Shown: positions 62,721 to 64,000 of the stretch, in pieces
How positions within the stretch are numbered: position 1 is the stretch's first letter
Layout: each line of letters begins with the position of its first letter
Assembly: GCA_023411815.1 (NCBI GenBank)
Contig: JAEYOJ010000059.1
Location: forward strand, 19,963 to 83,962
Reading direction: 5' to 3'
Source: Pseudomonadota bacterium
Lineage (GTDB): Bacteria; Desulfobacterota; Desulfovibrionia; Desulfovibrionales; Desulfovibrionaceae
Length of the DNA stretch: 64,000 nt
Position numbers and translations under genes: made by a program
The notes under the pieces: model-generated
What the model was told of the DNA's origin: nothing
Database searches by the model: none
The model's input: only the letters and a program-made list of their open reading frames with translations

Positions 62721-63887
62721 ATGAGCATCATCGCCGAAACAGCCAGAAAACGCCTGGGCGCCCGCCGCAGGGCCGAGAAGCGCTTCAGGATCTATTCCCG
62801 CTTGGCGATCCTGGTCGCCACGGCTTTCCTTATATTCTTCCTGTACGACATGATCAGCACGGGCTATCCCGCCTTCAGGCAGGCCGAGATCCTCGTGGAG
62901 GTCGCCTACAGCGAGGAGAGCATGGAAATGGGCCAGCTGGCCGTGGACGAGGACATGGAGCGCCTGGTCAGCCGCGGGTTCCTGCGCCTCATTCCCATGC
63001 GCATGCAGGACGATCCCTCGCTCATGGGCGTTACGCGCGATGAGTGGGTGCTGGCGGCGGCCGAGGTGGACCAGTTCCTCAAGGGCAAGACCAACCGGCT
63101 GCGCGAGGACGAGCGGGAGTCCGTGCAGCGCCTCCAGGACGAGGGGCGCATCAGGATGGCCTTCAACTCCGGCTTCTTCCTCAACGGCGACTCCAAGCTC
63201 CCGGAAATGGCCGGCGTCAAGGCCGCCATGGCTGGCTCGGCCTACGTGCTCCTGCTGACGCTCGCGTTCAGCTTCCCAGTGGGCGTGCTCACGGCCGTGT
63301 ACCTGGAGGAGTTCGCCCCGGACAACAGGCTGACCCAGATCATCGAGGTCAACATCAACAACCTGGCGGCCATCCCGTCCATCCTGTACGGCCTGCTCGG
63401 GCTGGCCATCTTCATCAACTTCTTCCACGTGCCGCGCTCGTCCTCGCTCGTGGGCGGCCTGACCCTGGCGCTCATGACCTTGCCGGTCATCATCATCTCC
63501 ACGCGCGCGGCCCTGCGCTCGGTGCCCGGCTCCATCCGCGAGGCGGCTTACGGCATCGGCGCGACGCCCTGGCAGGTGGTCTGGCACCACACGCTGCCCC
63601 TGTCGCTGCCGGGCATTCTCACCGGCACCATCATCGGCCTGGCCCGCGCCATCGGCGAGAGCGCGCCCCTGCTCATCATCGGCATGATGGCCTACATCCC
63701 GGACGCGCCGCACAGCATAATGGAGGCGGCCACGGCCCTGCCGGCCCAGATATACACCTGGTCCACGGATTCGCAGCGCGCCTTTACCGAGCGCACGGCC
63801 GCGGCCATCCTGGTGCTGCTGGCGGTGCTGCTGTCCATGAACGCCGTGGCCATCTTCCTGCGCAATAAGTACGAGCGGAAGTGGTAG
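62721..63887 (+). CDS. pstA: Phosphate ABC transporter permease PstA with extended N-terminal domain
   Basis: The 388-residue permease has a TM1 near residues 27-45, a periplasmic insert of about 120 residues (DUF3333-like; about 50-170), and then five permease helices with EAAYGIGATPWQVVWHHTLPLSLPGILTG (EAA loop, about 273-300) and GLARAIGESAPLLIIGMMAYIPD. Ordinary PstA proteins are near 280-300 residues, so this is the long type that pairs with long PstC. pstB is expected just beyond the right edge. Confidence 0.94.
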   Translation: MSIIAETARKRLGARRRAEKRFRIYSRLAILVATAFLIFFLYDMISTGYPAFRQAEILVEVAYSEESMEMGQLAVDEDMERLVSRGFLRLIPMRMQDDPSLMGVTRDEWVLAAAEVDQFLKGKTNRLREDERESVQRLQDEGRIRMAFNSGFFLNGDSKLPEMAGVKAAMAGSAYVLLLTLAFSFPVGVLTAVYLEEFAPDNRLTQIIEVNINNLAAIPSILYGLLGLAIFINFFHVPRSSSLVGGLTLALMTLPVIIISTRAALRSVPGSIREAAYGIGATPWQVVWHHTLPLSLPGILTGTIIGLARAIGESAPLLIIGMMAYIPDAPHSIMEAATALPAQIYTWSTDSQRAFTERTAAAILVLLAVLLSMNAVAIFLRNKYERKW

Positions 63888-63921
63888 GCTAGGTATCGGT
63901 TATTCTGCAAACCAACTGAGA

Positions 63922-63950
63922 GCTGAAAGAGGGCGCTGCCCTCTTTCAGC
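63922..63950. repeat. Palindromic repeat unit, copy 3
   Basis: Perfect 13-base arms GCTGAAAGAGGGC and complement with a 3-base centre, 35 bp after the pstA stop. The lead-in CTGCAAACCAACTGAGAG and the core AGAGGGCGC link it to the copies at 36072 and 41729, but the arms differ by compensating changes. Confidence 0.8.
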
Positions 63951-64000
63951 TTCTCTCGTCTTCGGGCCGGAGCGCTCAACAGCCAGGGCGAAACCGCACC

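Overview
The window looks like chromosomal DNA from a GC-rich, Gram-negative, anaerobic or microaerophilic deltaproteobacterium, most likely a Desulfovibrio relative (Desulfovibrionaceae). I infer this from the combination of an exosortase-type exopolysaccharide locus, Cache-domain chemoreceptors, an RsbU-type partner-switching module, an anaerobic glycerol-3-phosphate dehydrogenase (glpAB) and a HdrD/GlpC-like iron-sulfur protein that carries an in-frame TGA. There is no rRNA, tRNA, CRISPR array, insertion sequence or phage gene that I can see. Most very long open frames opposite real genes are artefacts of the high GC content.

Region 1 (1-20469) is a PEP-CTERM/exosortase-type EPS locus. Nine minus-strand genes run from a TPR lipoprotein (prsT-like, start 12054) through an initiating sugar transferase, UDP-sugar dehydrogenase, UDP-sugar epimerase, Wzz-like chain-length protein, CpsD-like kinase, ExeA-like ATPase and a GT2 glycosyltransferase to a deacetylase-like protein cut by the left edge. 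A second minus-strand operon holds the histidine kinase (prsK-like), its sigma-54 response regulator (prsR-like), the exosortase and EpsI. Divergent from it are a Wza-like export protein and an outer-membrane beta-barrel. The locus therefore covers precursor synthesis, polymer length control, export and a protein-sorting protease.

Region 2 (20509-36056) holds a GNAT protein, an MFS transporter, a three-subunit xanthine-dehydrogenase-family molybdenum hydroxylase (L-S-M order), a pair of overlapping plus-strand genes (an RsbW-like/GNAT-like protein and a HisC-like aminotransferase), and a minus-strand signalling operon (NMT1-like periplasmic protein, Cache-HAMP-PP2C phosphatase, STAS protein, RsbW-like kinase). 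A Cache chemoreceptor follows.

Region 3 (36072-51756) is a glycerol-3-phosphate region: a HAD phosphatase, glpB and glpA on the minus strand; divergently the TGA-containing iron-sulfur protein; then a Ugp-like ABC transporter with an HD-domain protein in its operon; a very large unrecognised membrane protein; and a DeoR/GlpR-type regulator. The standout is the iron-sulfur gene. Its single internal TGA (41145-41147) is in the same frame as the downstream half, sits exactly where family members have a conserved Cys (E-C-G-H), and is followed 22 nt later by a hairpin of bacterial SECIS type. I read it as a selenoprotein, not a broken gene.

Region 4 (52617-64000) has a lone curlin-repeat protein, a DUF1772-like membrane protein, an orphan WbaP-like sugar transferase, an isochorismatase-family hydrolase, a PilZ protein, a second chemoreceptor (Cache-HAMP-PAS-MCP) and the start of a pst phosphate transport operon (pstS, pstC, pstA). 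A family of near-perfect palindromic hairpins follows three genes (36072, 41729, 63922), and three contiguous stem-loops tile 47299-47404.
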